Notes: a model not told the origin generated them from the letters alone. Positions 34,533 through 43,986 are shown, counted from the stretch's first letter. The stretch: DNA of 63,704 bases from Chloroflexota bacterium (GCA_026707145.1 JAPOXK010000005.1:1-63704), one strand, 5' to 3'. Numbers and translations are program-made.

Positions 34533-34652
34533 GTGGAAGTCCTCCTGCAGATCCCCTTCCGCTCAGAGATCATGGAGCTGCCGTTGGTGCTCTTGACGAT
34601 TTTCTTCGGACTGGGGGCGATGGTCGTCCTCGGCCGTTGGTGGGACCACTAG
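34533..34652 (+). CDS. Tiny single-helix membrane protein at the head of the cytochrome bc operon
   Basis: A 39-residue protein from GTG 34533, with GAGG eight bases upstream. Its helix is 'ELPLVLLTIFFGLGAMVVLG', followed by 'RWWDH' and a stop nine bases before the cytochrome b ATG. Alternative in-frame starts are ATG 34491 (53 residues) and ATG 34572 (26 residues). Its position, size and single helix recall the small Pet subunits of b6f complexes, but there is no recognisable sequence identity. It may be an unrecognised small subunit. Confidence 0.55.
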   Translation: MEVLLQIPFRSEIMELPLVLLTIFFGLGAMVVLGRWWDH

Positions 34653-34661
34653 GGAGCGCCG

Positions 34662-35417
34662 ATGGCAACTGCGGAGCGTCCGCCGGCACGGGGCTTCAAC
34701 GAGCAGCTCTACGACCTCTTTTTCAATAACTACATCTGGAAGTCGATCTTCCGCAGCGGCTACCCGAACACGCCGCGGAACCAGATGCTGGTCGTGGCGA
34801 CCAATGTGTTTCTGCACCTGCACCCGACGCGGATCCACCGCACCCACGTCAAGATCACCCACACGTACTGTTTGGGCGGCTTGACCTTCTTCATGTTCCT
34901 GGGGCTCACGGTGACCGGCGTGCTGCTGATGTTCTACTACGTACCGTCCGTGGAGCGCGCCTACGCGGACATCCAAGCGCTTGAGACGAACGTGCGGTTC
35001 GGTTCGCTCATGCGCAACCTCCATCGCTGGATGGCGCACGCGATGATCATCACCGTGCTGCTCCACATGATGCGGGTCTTTTACACCGGGGCCTACAAGC
35101 CGCCGCGCGAGTTCAACTGGGTCGTCGGGGTCATCCTCTTCATCCTGACGCTCCTGCTGTCCTTCACCGGCTATCTGCTGCCGTGGGATCAGCTCGCTTT
35201 CTGGGCCATCACCGTGGGCACGACGATGGTCGGCTCCGCTCCCATCCTGGGCGACGAGAGCAAATTCCTCCTCCTGGGGGGGTTCTCGGTGGGGCCCAAC
35301 GCGCTGATTCGCTTCTATACCCTGCATGTGATTGCGTTGCCGCTGTTGGCGGCGATCTTTATGGCGGTGCACTTCTGGCGAGTGCGTCGCGATGGCGGGC
35401 TGGCCCGGCCGCTCTGA
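34662..35417 (+). CDS. Cytochrome b, N-terminal (b6-like) subunit
   Basis: A 251-residue subunit holding both b haems of a quinol:cytochrome c oxidoreductase. His pairs sit in '[22 protein letters not shown]' (helix B) and '[31 protein letters not shown]' (helix D, written here as the motif region); '[14 protein letters not shown]' is the Qo-side signature. Four membrane helices are seen, as in cytochrome b6. The remaining helices are in the next gene, so cytochrome b is split. ATG 34662 follows AGGGAG. Confidence 0.92.
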   Translation: MATAERPPARGFNEQLYDLFFNNYIWKSIFRSGYPNTPRNQMLVVATNVFLHLHPTRIHRTHVKITHTYCLGGLTFFMFLGLTVTGVLLMFYYVPSVERAYADIQALETNVRFGSLMRNLHRWMAHAMIITVLLHMMRVFYTGAYKPPREFNWVVGVILFILTLLLSFTGYLLPWDQLAFWAITVGTTMVGSAPILGDESKFLLLGGFSVGPNALIRFYTLHVIALPLLAAIFMAVHFWRVRRDGGLARPL

Positions 35418-35466
35418 GGCGGCAGGGCGGGCTTGAGGACATGGACGGGATGAGTGCGGGAGAGTC

Positions 35467-36369
35467 ATGGCTGAGCGGGTAGTTGCCGCGCTGCAGCGTC
35501 GGCCCCGGCGGGAGCGCGAAGAAGAGGTCCTCGTCTGGCCAGATCTCGTCTTCGTCGAGTTCATCTCGGCGGTGCTCTTCACGGTTTCCCTCGTCGTCCT
35601 CTCCGTCTTCATCAACGCGCCCCTGCTGAATCGCGCCGATCCCGACACCACGCCCAATCCGTCGAAGGCCCCCTGGTACTTCCTCAACCTGCAGGAGCTG
35701 CTGCTGCACATGGAGCCCGCGTGGGCGGGCGTCATCGTTCCGACGATCCTCTTGATCGTGCTCGCGGCCGTCCCCTATTGGGACCGCTCCAACGAACAAC
35801 AGGGCGTCTGGTTCGGGACCGCCAACTCGGTGCGGCTCACGATCTGGGGGATGGGCGTTGGGCTTTTCGGCACGATCTGGCTGATCATCTATGACGGGCA
35901 GAAGCATGTGGAATGGACCGAGAACATCATCCGGGGCCTCGGGCTCAACAGGGATTTCACCTGGCCCGGCGGCCTCGATTGGGCTCGCGATCTCCGCTCG
36001 CTCGACACGCGGATCAACTGGGACGATCTGAGCTTCACCATCGGCGACTTCAAGATGTTCCAGGATTGGCGCGCCATCCCGCTGGGCATTCCCGGCACCA
36101 CGGAAGACCCCTGGTTGTTGAACCTGAACTTCCCCTCGTTCCTCTCCCAGCAGTTGATCCCGGTGGCGACGATGATCGGGTTGCCCGTTCTGCTGTACCT
36201 GTTCACCCGGCATAAGTTGGGCTGGATCTACTCGCGCCGCGATACGGCGATCCTGATCTTTAGCGGATTCATCGCGACCTACATCGTGCTGACCGCCGTG
36301 GGCCAGTTCTTCCGCGGCGAGGCACAAGAGTTGCGGGCGCCGTGGGATATCGTGGTGGTAGAGGAATAG
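35467..36369 (+). CDS. Cytochrome b C-terminal (subunit IV-like) protein
   Basis: A 300-residue partner of the b6-like subunit. The first helix region is '[18 protein letters not shown]', followed by '[17 protein letters not shown]', the place of the Qo-site PEWY motif (here APWY). After '[21 protein letters not shown]' come a helix and a hydrophilic stretch of roughly 75 residues (about 150-230) not seen in the 160-residue subunit IV of b6f, then two more helices. It lies between the b6-like and Rieske genes. Confidence 0.85.
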   Translation: MAERVVAALQRRPRREREEEVLVWPDLVFVEFISAVLFTVSLVVLSVFINAPLLNRADPDTTPNPSKAPWYFLNLQELLLHMEPAWAGVIVPTILLIVLAAVPYWDRSNEQQGVWFGTANSVRLTIWGMGVGLFGTIWLIIYDGQKHVEWTENIIRGLGLNRDFTWPGGLDWARDLRSLDTRINWDDLSFTIGDFKMFQDWRAIPLGIPGTTEDPWLLNLNFPSFLSQQLIPVATMIGLPVLLYLFTRHKLGWIYSRRDTAILIFSGFIATYIVLTAVGQFFRGEAQELRAPWDIVVVEE

Positions 36370-36387
36370 GGCGAGGCGAAAGCGGCT

Positions 36388-37119
36388 ATGGAAAGCGATA
36401 GAAGCGGCTTGGGCGAGGGCGGCCCCCCTGTTGTTGATCGCGGGGGCGGGGAGCCGTCGGGCGGGAGCCGTCCGCAACGGACGTCGCGCGCCGCGCCTTC
36501 GGAGCGAGAGATCGGAGTCATTGAGCGCCCGGCGCCGGAACGCGCCATCGTGCGGCAAGAGCAGGCGCGCCGCGCGCGCCGCGCCGAGCTGTCCCGGCGG
36601 CGTTTCTTCGGTGCGGCCTTTTGGGGCGCGATGGGCATCGGCCTGACCGGAAGCCTTGCCGCCTTCCTCTCGTTCTTCTGGCCGCGGGGCTTGCAGGGCT
36701 TCGGTGGCGAAGTTCCCGTTTCCGCCGACCTCATCCCCCGTCCCGGGGACAACCCGGTGCGCGTCGCCAACGGCAAGTTCTGGCTCGTCAATCTCGAATC
36801 AGGCGAGGGCGCCCACGCTGGGTTCGGCACGCCCGGGAGCGGCGGCTTGGTGGCGCTCTTCTGGGTCTGTCCGCATCTTGGCTGTACGGTGCCGTGGCGA
36901 GAGGCGTTCACCTTCGAAGGCGCTACCGGCTGGTTCCGCTGCCCCTGCCACGGCTCGACCTACAGCCGGGCGGGCGTGCGCGTCTTCGGCCCGGCGCCGC
37001 GTCCCATGGACACGATGGACATCACGGTCAATGCGGATGGCTCCATCACCGTCGACACGGGTTCGATCACTCCGGGTGGTGAAGACAACCCCACCCGGGC
37101 CGTGCCCTACGACGCATGA
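36388..37119 (+). CDS. Rieske 2Fe-2S protein with Tat-type anchor
   Basis: A 243-residue subunit of the bc complex. A long charged N-terminal region of about 70 residues precedes 'SRRRFFGAAFWGAMGIGLTG', a twin-arginine-type signal anchor. The Rieske cluster motifs are 'CPHLGCTVPW' (C-x-H-x2-C) and 'CPCHGSTYSRAG' (C-x2-H), and 'RCPC' adds the structural disulfide partner. 'GPAPRPMDTMD' follows as usual. The stop overlaps the cytochrome c start (ATGA). The tatA pair at 17.6 kb may export it. Confidence 0.93.
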   Translation: MESDRSGLGEGGPPVVDRGGGEPSGGSRPQRTSRAAPSEREIGVIERPAPERAIVRQEQARRARRAELSRRRFFGAAFWGAMGIGLTGSLAAFLSFFWPRGLQGFGGEVPVSADLIPRPGDNPVRVANGKFWLVNLESGEGAHAGFGTPGSGGLVALFWVCPHLGCTVPWREAFTFEGATGWFRCPCHGSTYSRAGVRVFGPAPRPMDTMDITVNADGSITVDTGSITPGGEDNPTRAVPYDA

Positions 37120-38066
37120 ACACCAACAAGCAGGTCATCGCTATGGTGATGCTCCTCTTCATGGGCGTCATCTCCCTCGGCGCCTATACCTGGTTCGACG
37201 TCGGCCGTCGGGCATCTGCCGAAGAGGAAGTCCTGTTGGTCACGGCGGAGCGCGGCGCCCATCTCTTCGCGAACAACTGTCGGGAATGCCACGGCAACAA
37301 AGGCTTGGGCCGGGCCCAGCATCCTTCCCTTATCGCCCCCGCCCTCAATACCCCCGAGAACACCTTCGGGTTCCGCGAAGGGAATGATGGCAAGTTCGCC
37401 GAGCGCCAGGCGTTCATCGACGACACGATCACCTGTGGGCGCAACGGGACCGCCATGCCGCCTTGGGCCGTCGAGCAGGGCGGTGCGCTGAACTTCTCTC
37501 ATATCGACAATCTTGTCGGCCTGGTCACGACGAACGCCGGCGGCGCGTGGGACCTGGCTCATGAACTCGCCATTGAGCTTGACGAGGCGACGATCGACGG
37601 CTTGCGCGACACCCTTCGCGCCGCTGAGGAAAGTGGCGACGCCGATACCATCACCACGGCGGCGGAGGCGCTGGCAGCGGCAGAGGAGCGCTTTGCAGCG
37701 GGGCTGCCGATTCCGGTGCCGAGCCCTTCGGTCACGTCGGGAACCTGCGGGCAGCTTCAAGCCGAGCCAACCGCTCCTGCCGCTGCTGGTCCCGCGGATG
37801 AGGACGTACCCCAGATCTCGACCGACCTCTTTACTCCAAATGCCGACCGCGGGCGGGAGCTCTTCTTCAGCAATGGCTGCAACGTCTGCCACGGGGATGT
37901 GGGCGAGGGTGGAATCGGGCCGACGATCGCCAGGACGTCACTCACCTTTTCGCAGGTGGCGTACCAGTACCGCAACCCACGCGAGGCGATGCCCCAGTTC
38001 ACAACGGACCAGATTCCTAACGCGGACGTGTACGACATTTACGCCTGGCTGCAAACGCTAGAATGA
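37116..38066 (+). CDS. Membrane-anchored di-haem cytochrome c
   Basis: A 316-residue protein with an N-terminal membrane helix ('VIAMVMLLFMGVISLGAYTW') and two haem-binding CxxCH motifs, 'CRECHGN' near residue 55 and 'CNVCHGD' near residue 255. The first domain is followed by a charged, possibly coiled, 'DGLRDTLRAAEESGDAD' linker and a Pro-rich segment, then a short class I cytochrome c domain with 'MPQFTTDQIPNADVYDIYAWL', where Met is the likely axial ligand. It is the probable electron acceptor of the Rieske/b complex and needs ResB/CcsB for maturation. Confidence 0.9.
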   Translation: MNTNKQVIAMVMLLFMGVISLGAYTWFDVGRRASAEEEVLLVTAERGAHLFANNCRECHGNKGLGRAQHPSLIAPALNTPENTFGFREGNDGKFAERQAFIDDTITCGRNGTAMPPWAVEQGGALNFSHIDNLVGLVTTNAGGAWDLAHELAIELDEATIDGLRDTLRAAEESGDADTITTAAEALAAAEERFAAGLPIPVPSPSVTSGTCGQLQAEPTAPAAAGPADEDVPQISTDLFTPNADRGRELFFSNGCNVCHGDVGEGGIGPTIARTSLTFSQVAYQYRNPREAMPQFTTDQIPNADVYDIYAWLQTLE

Positions 38067-38085
38067 GCAGCGCGGAAGTGAGCGA

Positions 38086-38104
38086 CTACCGCCCCGCGCG
38101 GTAG
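38086..38104 (+). terminator. Hairpin after the cytochrome bc operon
   Basis: CTACCGC (38086-38092) pairs perfectly with GCGGTAG (38098-38104) across a five-base loop, 20 bases after the cytochrome c stop. It is followed by a weak T-run (AGGTATTTGG), so termination is plausible but not certain. Confidence 0.45.
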
Positions 38105-38142
38105 AGGTATTTGGTTCGGGCCGGTACGCGGAGGTCGATTGC

Positions 38143-38265
38143 ATGGCGAATGCGCAGACTGGAAAGCGCTATGTCTGCTCCGCCTGCGGAGCAGAGTTCA
38201 TCGTGACCAAGGGCGGCGATGCGGAGCTCAAGTGCTGCGGGAAGCTCCTGGACTTAAAAAAGTAA
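38143..38265 (+). CDS. Desulforedoxin-like iron protein
   Basis: A 40-residue protein with a perfect desulforedoxin ligand pattern: C-x2-C ('YVCSACG'), 15 residues, then adjacent C-C ('LKCCGKLL'). Such domains bind one iron by four cysteines and occur alone or at the N-terminus of desulfoferrodoxin, where they help detoxify superoxide. GGAGG lies eight bases before the ATG. The next small gene is a paralogue. Confidence 0.85.
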   Translation: MANAQTGKRYVCSACGAEFIVTKGGDAELKCCGKLLDLKK

Positions 38266-38298
38266 CCGCGGCGCACTGACCGATCACGGAGGGTTCGC

Positions 38299-38442
38299 AT
38301 GGCCGTGCAGCTGGGTAAGCGCTACAAGGACGAAGAGACCGGTGTCGAGGTGCTCTGCATCAAGCCGGGCGAAGGCGAACTGACGATCGACGATCGGGCG
38401 CTCGAACTGATGCAGCCAAAGGTGCTTCCCTCCGCAGATTAA
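38299..38442 (+). CDS. Small protein, cysteine-poor paralogue of the desulforedoxin
   Basis: A 47-residue protein aligned with its neighbour: 'LGKRYKDEETGVEVLCIKPGEGEL' matches the spacing of 'TGKRYVCSACGAEFIVTKGGDAEL'-type residues, but the C-x2-C pair has become DEET and the final C-C pair has become ID. One unrelated Cys remains. It has its own ribosome site, GGAGGG five bases before the ATG, so it looks expressed. It cannot bind iron in the same way; a structural or regulatory role is possible. Confidence 0.7.
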   Translation: MAVQLGKRYKDEETGVEVLCIKPGEGELTIDDRALELMQPKVLPSAD

Positions 38443-38462
38443 GCACGTCTCGCAATGACCAC

Positions 38463-38487
38463 GCGGCCGCCGGGATCCGGCGGCCGC
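38463..38487 (+). terminator. Strong hairpin after the small iron-protein genes
   Basis: A perfect 11-bp stem with a three-base loop: left arm GCGGCCGCCGG, right arm CCGGCGGCCGC, 20 bases after the last stop. It is followed by a GC-rich stretch and a short CTTT, so termination may be partly Rho-assisted. Confidence 0.6.
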
Positions 38488-38692
38488 GCTGCGCCGCAAC
38501 GCTTTGATGGAGGGACCGTCCGCTAGTTTCGGCGCGCGCGACAAGACGATAGGCGCCCGTGAGGTCGCGCGGGAGAGGGCTTCACGGCCAAGCCGTCGGC
38601 TGGCCAGCGTGCCGCTTTCGCCCGGAGTCGCTGGGCGGTTTTAAGGGCCGCGGCGTCGCTGCAATAGACTGCCTGCTATAGGGCTGCTCCGC

Positions 38693-40966
38693 ATGGACCG
38701 TCACCATTTCTTTACGCCCGTTCGTCTCGCGACTTTCGTCGTGGGACTTTCGATCGCGCTCACGATCGCGCTGATCCCGATTGAGCCCGCGGAGACCTTG
38801 CCGCAAGTCGGGGAGACCGCCCTGGACGATGTGCGGGCTTGGGAAGATGTCGCTTTTGAGAGCGCCGTCCTCACGGACCTCGCTCGCGATGCGGCCGGCG
38901 AGAACGTCGCCGCGTTCGTCACGGTCGATCGCGGGGTGGAGCGCGCGCAAGCGGGCACGCTGCAGGTCCTGCTCACGAGCATTAGCGATATCCGCGGCTC
39001 GAGCACAACGGAAGCCGAGCGGACGGCCGCCCTCGCCGCGGTGCCTGCGTCACCACTCAGTCTCCGCGGGCAGATTCTCGTACTCAGCTTTACCAACGCC
39101 CAGTGGGAGACGGCTCGCGACGAAGCCACCACGCTGCTCACGGAATTGTTCACGGCGAACATCATCGAGAGCGATCTCGAGACGCTTCGTTCCGAGATCC
39201 CCGATCGCGTCGCTCTCGATCTCTTTCCGGCCGTGCGTGAGGTTGTCGTCGAGCTGGTAGCGCCGTTGATCATGCCCAACGTCGTGATCGATGAGGTAGC
39301 CACGCTCGCGGCCCGTGAGCAGGCGCGGTCGATCGTGGCCCCGGTGGTCTGTTCCTTCAGGGAGGAGGAGCTCGTCTTTCCCCAAGGGGCGGAGGTGACC
39401 GGTGCGGACATCTTGGCGCGCTGCGAACTCCCTGTGTCACTCCGTGGCGTCGACTTCACCGCGGCCGAAACCGGCGCGGTGGCGAGTGAAGCGCTTGAAC
39501 GGCTCACCCCGAACTCGGGTGGCATCCCCGGCGACGAGCTGATCGCCGTCCTCATCATCGCGGCGGCTTGCGCGGTGACCCTCGGTGCCTACCTCGCCCT
39601 CACGCATCCGCGCGCCGCGGCCAGCGACCGCCGGCTCGTCCTGTTGGGCGCCTTGATCTTCTTGGCGGCGATCGCCGCGCGCTGGTACTTTCCGGCCGTT
39701 CTTCCGGAGGAGCAGGACAAGGCGCTGGAGTTAATCCTGCCCCTGGCGGCGGTGGCCGTGCTTGCCACGGTGCTTTTGGAAACCACGCTGGCCCTCGTCG
39801 TCGCCACGATCGTCGCGGCGCTGGGCGGCTTCGCCGCGATGGCGTTCCCGGACTACGACGTGACCAACATGCCGAGCGCGGAGCAGGCGCTGCGGCCGGC
39901 GGTGACGTTCCTGTTTGCGGGCGTCGCGGGCGTCTTTGCGAGCACGCGGGTGGAGCGGGTGACGCAGTATGCCGTGGTGGGCAGCGTCATCGGCGGCACG
40001 GTGTTCGTCACCGGGCTCGCCTTTTGGTTGTTCAACGACGATCGCTCCACGATTGCCCTTGCCTGGCTCGCGCTCACGGCCCTCCTCGCCACGGTCGTCA
40101 CGGGCGTCGTCACGGTGGGCGCGTTCACTTTTCTCGGCTCAACGTTCGGCGTGACGACGCGCCTGCAGCTGCTGGAGATGGCGCAGCTGACCCAACCGCT
40201 CTTACGGCGCCTCCAAGAAGAGGCGCCCGGGACGTTTCATCACTCCCAGCTGGTCGCGACCATGGGCGAGCGCGCCGCCGCGCAGATTGGCGCCCATCCG
40301 CTGCTCGTGCGCGTGGGGGCCTACTACCACGACATCGGCAAGCTCGCACAGCCGCACATGTACATCGAGAATCAGGGCGATGAGGAAAACCCCCACGACG
40401 GTGTCGATCCGTGGGAGAGCGCACGCGTGATCCAGGAGCACGTTCGCTGGGGGCTGGAGCTCGGCCGGCGGCATCGATTGCCGGAGCGGGTGCGGGACTT
40501 TATTCCCGAGCATCACGGCACTCGGCTCGTCACCTACTTTTACCGGAAGGCCGCGCAGCTCGATCCTGATGTCGATCCGACCGGCTTCACCTACGAAGGA
40601 CCCCGGCCCCGCTCCCGCGAGACCGCGATCGTCATGCTGGCCGATTCCTGTGAGGCGGTAGTCCGCTCGTCCCACGACCGTGATCCGGACCAGATCGACA
40701 ATTTGATCGATGGCGTGATCAACGAACGTCTCGCCGAGCGGCAACTCGACGACAGCGACATGACCCTTCGCGATCTGCGTCTCGTGGGCGAATCATTCAA
40801 GGTCACGCTGCGCGGCGTATACCACTCGCGTATCAGCTATCCCGAACCCACGGCGGCCGAGCAGGAGCGTCTCACGCGCAGCCCCTTGCCGGAGGATTTC
40901 AAGGCCCCTCCCGAGCCGGTCGGCGATCTTCCGATTGACGGCAGCGAACCTCCCGAGATCGCTTAA
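38693..40966 (+). CDS. PgpH-type 7TM-HD phosphohydrolase
   Basis: A 757-residue protein with the layout of PgpH, which breaks down cyclic di-AMP: an N-terminal helix, a large extracytoplasmic domain (about residues 30-280), seven membrane helices (about 285-490) and a cytosolic HD domain. The HD motif is 'AYYHDIGKLAQP' (His546, Asp547), with 'FHHSQLVATMGERAA' before it and 'FIPEHHGTRLVTYFYRKA' and 'MLADSCEAVVR' after it. TATAGG (38677-38682) ends ten bases before the ATG, suggesting a leaderless or very short leader. purQ follows after a 79-base gap. Confidence 0.9.
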   Translation: MDRHHFFTPVRLATFVVGLSIALTIALIPIEPAETLPQVGETALDDVRAWEDVAFESAVLTDLARDAAGENVAAFVTVDRGVERAQAGTLQVLLTSISDIRGSSTTEAERTAALAAVPASPLSLRGQILVLSFTNAQWETARDEATTLLTELFTANIIESDLETLRSEIPDRVALDLFPAVREVVVELVAPLIMPNVVIDEVATLAAREQARSIVAPVVCSFREEELVFPQGAEVTGADILARCELPVSLRGVDFTAAETGAVASEALERLTPNSGGIPGDELIAVLIIAAACAVTLGAYLALTHPRAAASDRRLVLLGALIFLAAIAARWYFPAVLPEEQDKALELILPLAAVAVLATVLLETTLALVVATIVAALGGFAAMAFPDYDVTNMPSAEQALRPAVTFLFAGVAGVFASTRVERVTQYAVVGSVIGGTVFVTGLAFWLFNDDRSTIALAWLALTALLATVVTGVVTVGAFTFLGSTFGVTTRLQLLEMAQLTQPLLRRLQEEAPGTFHHSQLVATMGERAAAQIGAHPLLVRVGAYYHDIGKLAQPHMYIENQGDEENPHDGVDPWESARVIQEHVRWGLELGRRHRLPERVRDFIPEHHGTRLVTYFYRKAAQLDPDVDPTGFTYEGPRPRSRETAIVMLADSCEAVVRSSHDRDPDQIDNLIDGVINERLAERQLDDSDMTLRDLRLVGESFKVTLRGVYHSRISYPEPTAAEQERLTRSPLPEDFKAPPEPVGDLPIDGSEPPEIA

Positions 40967-41045
40967 CTTGGTTCTCGCACACGGTGCAAGGTGGAGCCTT
41001 TAGTCACCGCGGCCGGCAGTGTTAAGATCGGCGCGGGAGTAGCCC

Positions 41046-41735
41046 GTGCGTTTCGCCGTTCTCGTGTTCCCCGGTACCTGGAGCGACGGCGATTGCCGCT
41101 ACGTTCTCCAAGATGTGTTGGGCCACCCTACCGATCTCGTCTGGCACCGCGAGAGCAGCCTCGACGGCTACGACGCGGTCATCGTCCCCGGCGGTTTCGC
41201 GCACGGCGACTACTTGCGGTGCGGGGCGATCGCCCGCTTCTCTCCGGTGATGATCGCCCTCCGGCGCCATGTCGACGCGGGCCGCTTGGTCTTTGGCTCC
41301 TGCAACGGGTTCCAGATCCTCTGCGAGGCAGGGCTGCTGCCGGGTACACTCCGCCGCAATCAGAGCCTCCAGTATCGCTGCGCTCCCCAGCACGTCCGCG
41401 TCGAACGTGCGGATACGCCCTTCACGAGCGCGTGCGCGGAAGGACAGCGGCTCATGCTGCCGATTTCGCATGGGGAAGGGAACTATTTCGCCGATCCGGA
41501 CACCTTGGCGGAGCTTGAGGCGGAGCGGCGAATCCTCTTTCGCTATGTGGACGCCTCCGGCGCTGTGACGGCCGCCGCCAATCCCAACGGCTCCGCTTCC
41601 CATATCGCCGGCGTCATGAATGCCGCTGGCACCGTCTGCGGCATGATGCCGCACCCCGAACGGGCCAGCGAGGCGTTGTTGGGAGGCGAGGACGGGCTCT
41701 ATATCTGGCGCTCAATGATTGAGCGGTGGAACTGA
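41046..41735 (+). CDS. purQ: Phosphoribosylformylglycinamidine synthase subunit PurQ
   Basis: A 229-residue glutaminase subunit. The nucleophile is in 'VFGSCNGFQILCEAG'; the His-Glu pair is in 'GMMPHPERASEA'. 'VLVFPGTWSDGDC' and 'VPGGFAHGDYLR' are typical. The start is GTG 41046 with GGGAG upstream. It overlaps the purL start region, and the small subunit PurS was not found in the window. Confidence 0.94.
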   Translation: MRFAVLVFPGTWSDGDCRYVLQDVLGHPTDLVWHRESSLDGYDAVIVPGGFAHGDYLRCGAIARFSPVMIALRRHVDAGRLVFGSCNGFQILCEAGLLPGTLRRNQSLQYRCAPQHVRVERADTPFTSACAEGQRLMLPISHGEGNYFADPDTLAELEAERRILFRYVDASGAVTAAANPNGSASHIAGVMNAAGTVCGMMPHPERASEALLGGEDGLYIWRSMIERWN

Positions 41736-41739
41736 TGCC

Positions 41740-43986
41740 TTGACGTCATCCGCGCACGCTGTCGAAGACGCGACGCTCGAGCAGATCGCCCTGAGTCGAG
41801 CGGAGTACGAGGACGCCCGCGAGCGCCTCGGCCGCGATCCGACGCCGCTCGAGCTGGGCATGATCGGCGCCCTCTGGAGCGAGCATTGCGGCTACAAGCA
41901 TTCGCGCCCGCTCTTCCGCCACTTCCCCGTCGAAGCGCCGCACATCCTCACCGCGTTGGGCGGCGAGAACGCGGGCGCCGTGGACATCGGCGACGGCTGG
42001 GTCGTGGTGATGAAGATCGAGTCGCACAATCATCCCAGCGCGATCGAGCCGTATCAGGGCGCCGCGACCGGGGTGGGTGGCATTGTGCGCGATATCTTCG
42101 CGATGGGTGCGCGGCCGATCGCTCTCCTCGACTCCCTGCGCTTCGGTCCGCCGTCCCAGCGGGACAGCCGGCGGCTGCTGAAGCACGTAGTCGCCGGCAT
42201 CGGCGACTACGGCAACTGCCTGGGCATTCCCAACGTGGGGGGCGAGGTGGCATTCGGCGGGTCCTACGCGGCCAACCCGCTGGTGAATGCGATGTGCGTC
42301 GGTCTGGCTCGCCGGGGCGAGCTCGTCAGCGCCCGCGCCGATGGTCCGGGCAACGCCCTCATGCTGGTCGGCGCCGACACGGGCAGGGACGGGCTCCACG
42401 GCGCCACCTTCGCCAGCGTGGAACTCGGCGACCGCAGCGAGGAGCGCCGCCCGGCCGTGCAGGTCGGCAACCCGTTCATGGAAAAGCTGCTGATGGAGGC
42501 CTGCGTTGAGCTGGCGACCGACCATCCGGATTGGATCACGGGGCTGCAGGACCTCGGCGCGGCCGGGCTCACCAGCAGCGCGGTCGAATGCGCGGCCCGG
42601 GCCGGCACCGGCGTGCGCATCGACGTGAGCCGCGTTCCCCGCCGCGAGGCCGGCATGACGCCCTACGATGTCATGCTCTCGGAATCACAAGAGCGGATGT
42701 TGGTGGTCGTCAAGTGCGGCCGCGAGGACGATGTCGCGCGGCATTTCGAGCGTTGGGAGCTATCGGCCACGGTGGTCGGCCAGGTGACGGAGGATGGCAT
42801 CGCGCGTGTCGTGGATGGAGACCAAGAGGTTGCGAGCATCGACACCGCGCTTCTCACCTCACCGCCCACCTATGAGAGCGAGGGCGTGCGCGATCCCGCC
42901 GCCGCCGCCGCGGCCGACTTCGACCCCGGCACGCTTCCGGACCTTTCCGACGCCACCGCCGCGCTCCTCGCACTCCTAGCTGCGCCCAACATCGCAGATA
43001 AGAGCTGGGTCACGCGCCAATACGACCAACAGGTCCTGACCAACACTGTGATCGTGCCCGGCAGTGATGCTGGGGTGCTCCGTATCAAAGGCACGCAGCG
43101 CGCCATCGCTCTCGCCACCGACGGCAACGGTCGCACGACCTACCTCGATCCTTGGACGGGAGGCGCCCGCGCCGTTGCGGAAGCGGCGCGTAACGTCGCC
43201 TGTACGGGCGCGACGCCACTGGCGCTCACCGATTGCCTTAACTTCGGCAACCCCGAGCGTCCTCCGATCGCCTACCAGCTGGCGCAGGCCGTGCGTGGCA
43301 TCGGCGCTGCCGCGCGGGCGCTCGGCACCACGGTGATCTCGGGGAACGCCTCGCTCTACAACGAAACCAATGGCATCCCCGTCGCGCCCACGCCAATCAT
43401 CGGCATGCTGGGCGTGATCGAGGATGTGGACCGGATCGTTCGCATGCCCTTCCGGGCTGAGGGCGACCTCGTCTTCCTCGTGGGCGCCGCGGTGCCGCAG
43501 GATCCGGCGACGCTGGGCGGCGGTGAGTATCTCGCGGCGCTTCAGCAGCTTGAGGCGGGCCCCGTCGCCGTGGACCTCCCTGCGGAGGCCGCGCTCATCC
43601 GGTTTCTGACCACCGCCGCCGGGCGCGGTCTGCTCCGCTCCGCCCACGACTGCTCGGACGGCGGGCTGGCGGTGGCGCTGGCGGAATGCGCCGTCGCGGG
43701 CGGCGTGGGGCTTGATGGCGCTTCGATCGATCTCGGTCCCCGTGTGGACGCGGCGCTCTTCGGGGAGGCCGGCGCGCGTGCCGTCGTCGGCGTGCACCCC
43801 CGTGATCGGAGTGCGTGCGGCGCGCTTGCTCAAGAGATCGGGATCCCGATCACGTTCCTTGGCACCGTATCCGGCGATCGCCTGCGTATCGGCGCGGCCG
43901 TCGATCTCCACATCACCGATATCGGCACTGCCTACCGAAAGGCGCTCCCTACACTGATGGGGGATGGCCAACCGGCCGGGCGCTGA
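41740..43986 (+). CDS. purL: Phosphoribosylformylglycinamidine synthase subunit PurL
   Basis: A 748-residue small-type PurL that works with PurQ and PurS. 'LWSEHCGYKHSRPL', 'KIESHNHPSAIEPYQGAATGVGG' (motif region), 'GLQDLGAAGLTSS' and 'CSDGGLAVALAE' are in order over the duplicated PurM-like halves. The start is uncertain: TTG 41740 lies just after the purQ stop, and TTG 41719 within purQ is in frame. A hairpin and a LexA-like site follow. Confidence 0.93.
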   Translation: MTSSAHAVEDATLEQIALSRAEYEDARERLGRDPTPLELGMIGALWSEHCGYKHSRPLFRHFPVEAPHILTALGGENAGAVDIGDGWVVVMKIESHNHPSAIEPYQGAATGVGGIVRDIFAMGARPIALLDSLRFGPPSQRDSRRLLKHVVAGIGDYGNCLGIPNVGGEVAFGGSYAANPLVNAMCVGLARRGELVSARADGPGNALMLVGADTGRDGLHGATFASVELGDRSEERRPAVQVGNPFMEKLLMEACVELATDHPDWITGLQDLGAAGLTSSAVECAARAGTGVRIDVSRVPRREAGMTPYDVMLSESQERMLVVVKCGREDDVARHFERWELSATVVGQVTEDGIARVVDGDQEVASIDTALLTSPPTYESEGVRDPAAAAAADFDPGTLPDLSDATAALLALLAAPNIADKSWVTRQYDQQVLTNTVIVPGSDAGVLRIKGTQRAIALATDGNGRTTYLDPWTGGARAVAEAARNVACTGATPLALTDCLNFGNPERPPIAYQLAQAVRGIGAAARALGTTVISGNASLYNETNGIPVAPTPIIGMLGVIEDVDRIVRMPFRAEGDLVFLVGAAVPQDPATLGGGEYLAALQQLEAGPVAVDLPAEAALIRFLTTAAGRGLLRSAHDCSDGGLAVALAECAVAGGVGLDGASIDLGPRVDAALFGEAGARAVVGVHPRDRSACGALAQEIGIPITFLGTVSGDRLRIGAAVDLHITDIGTAYRKALPTLMGDGQPAGR

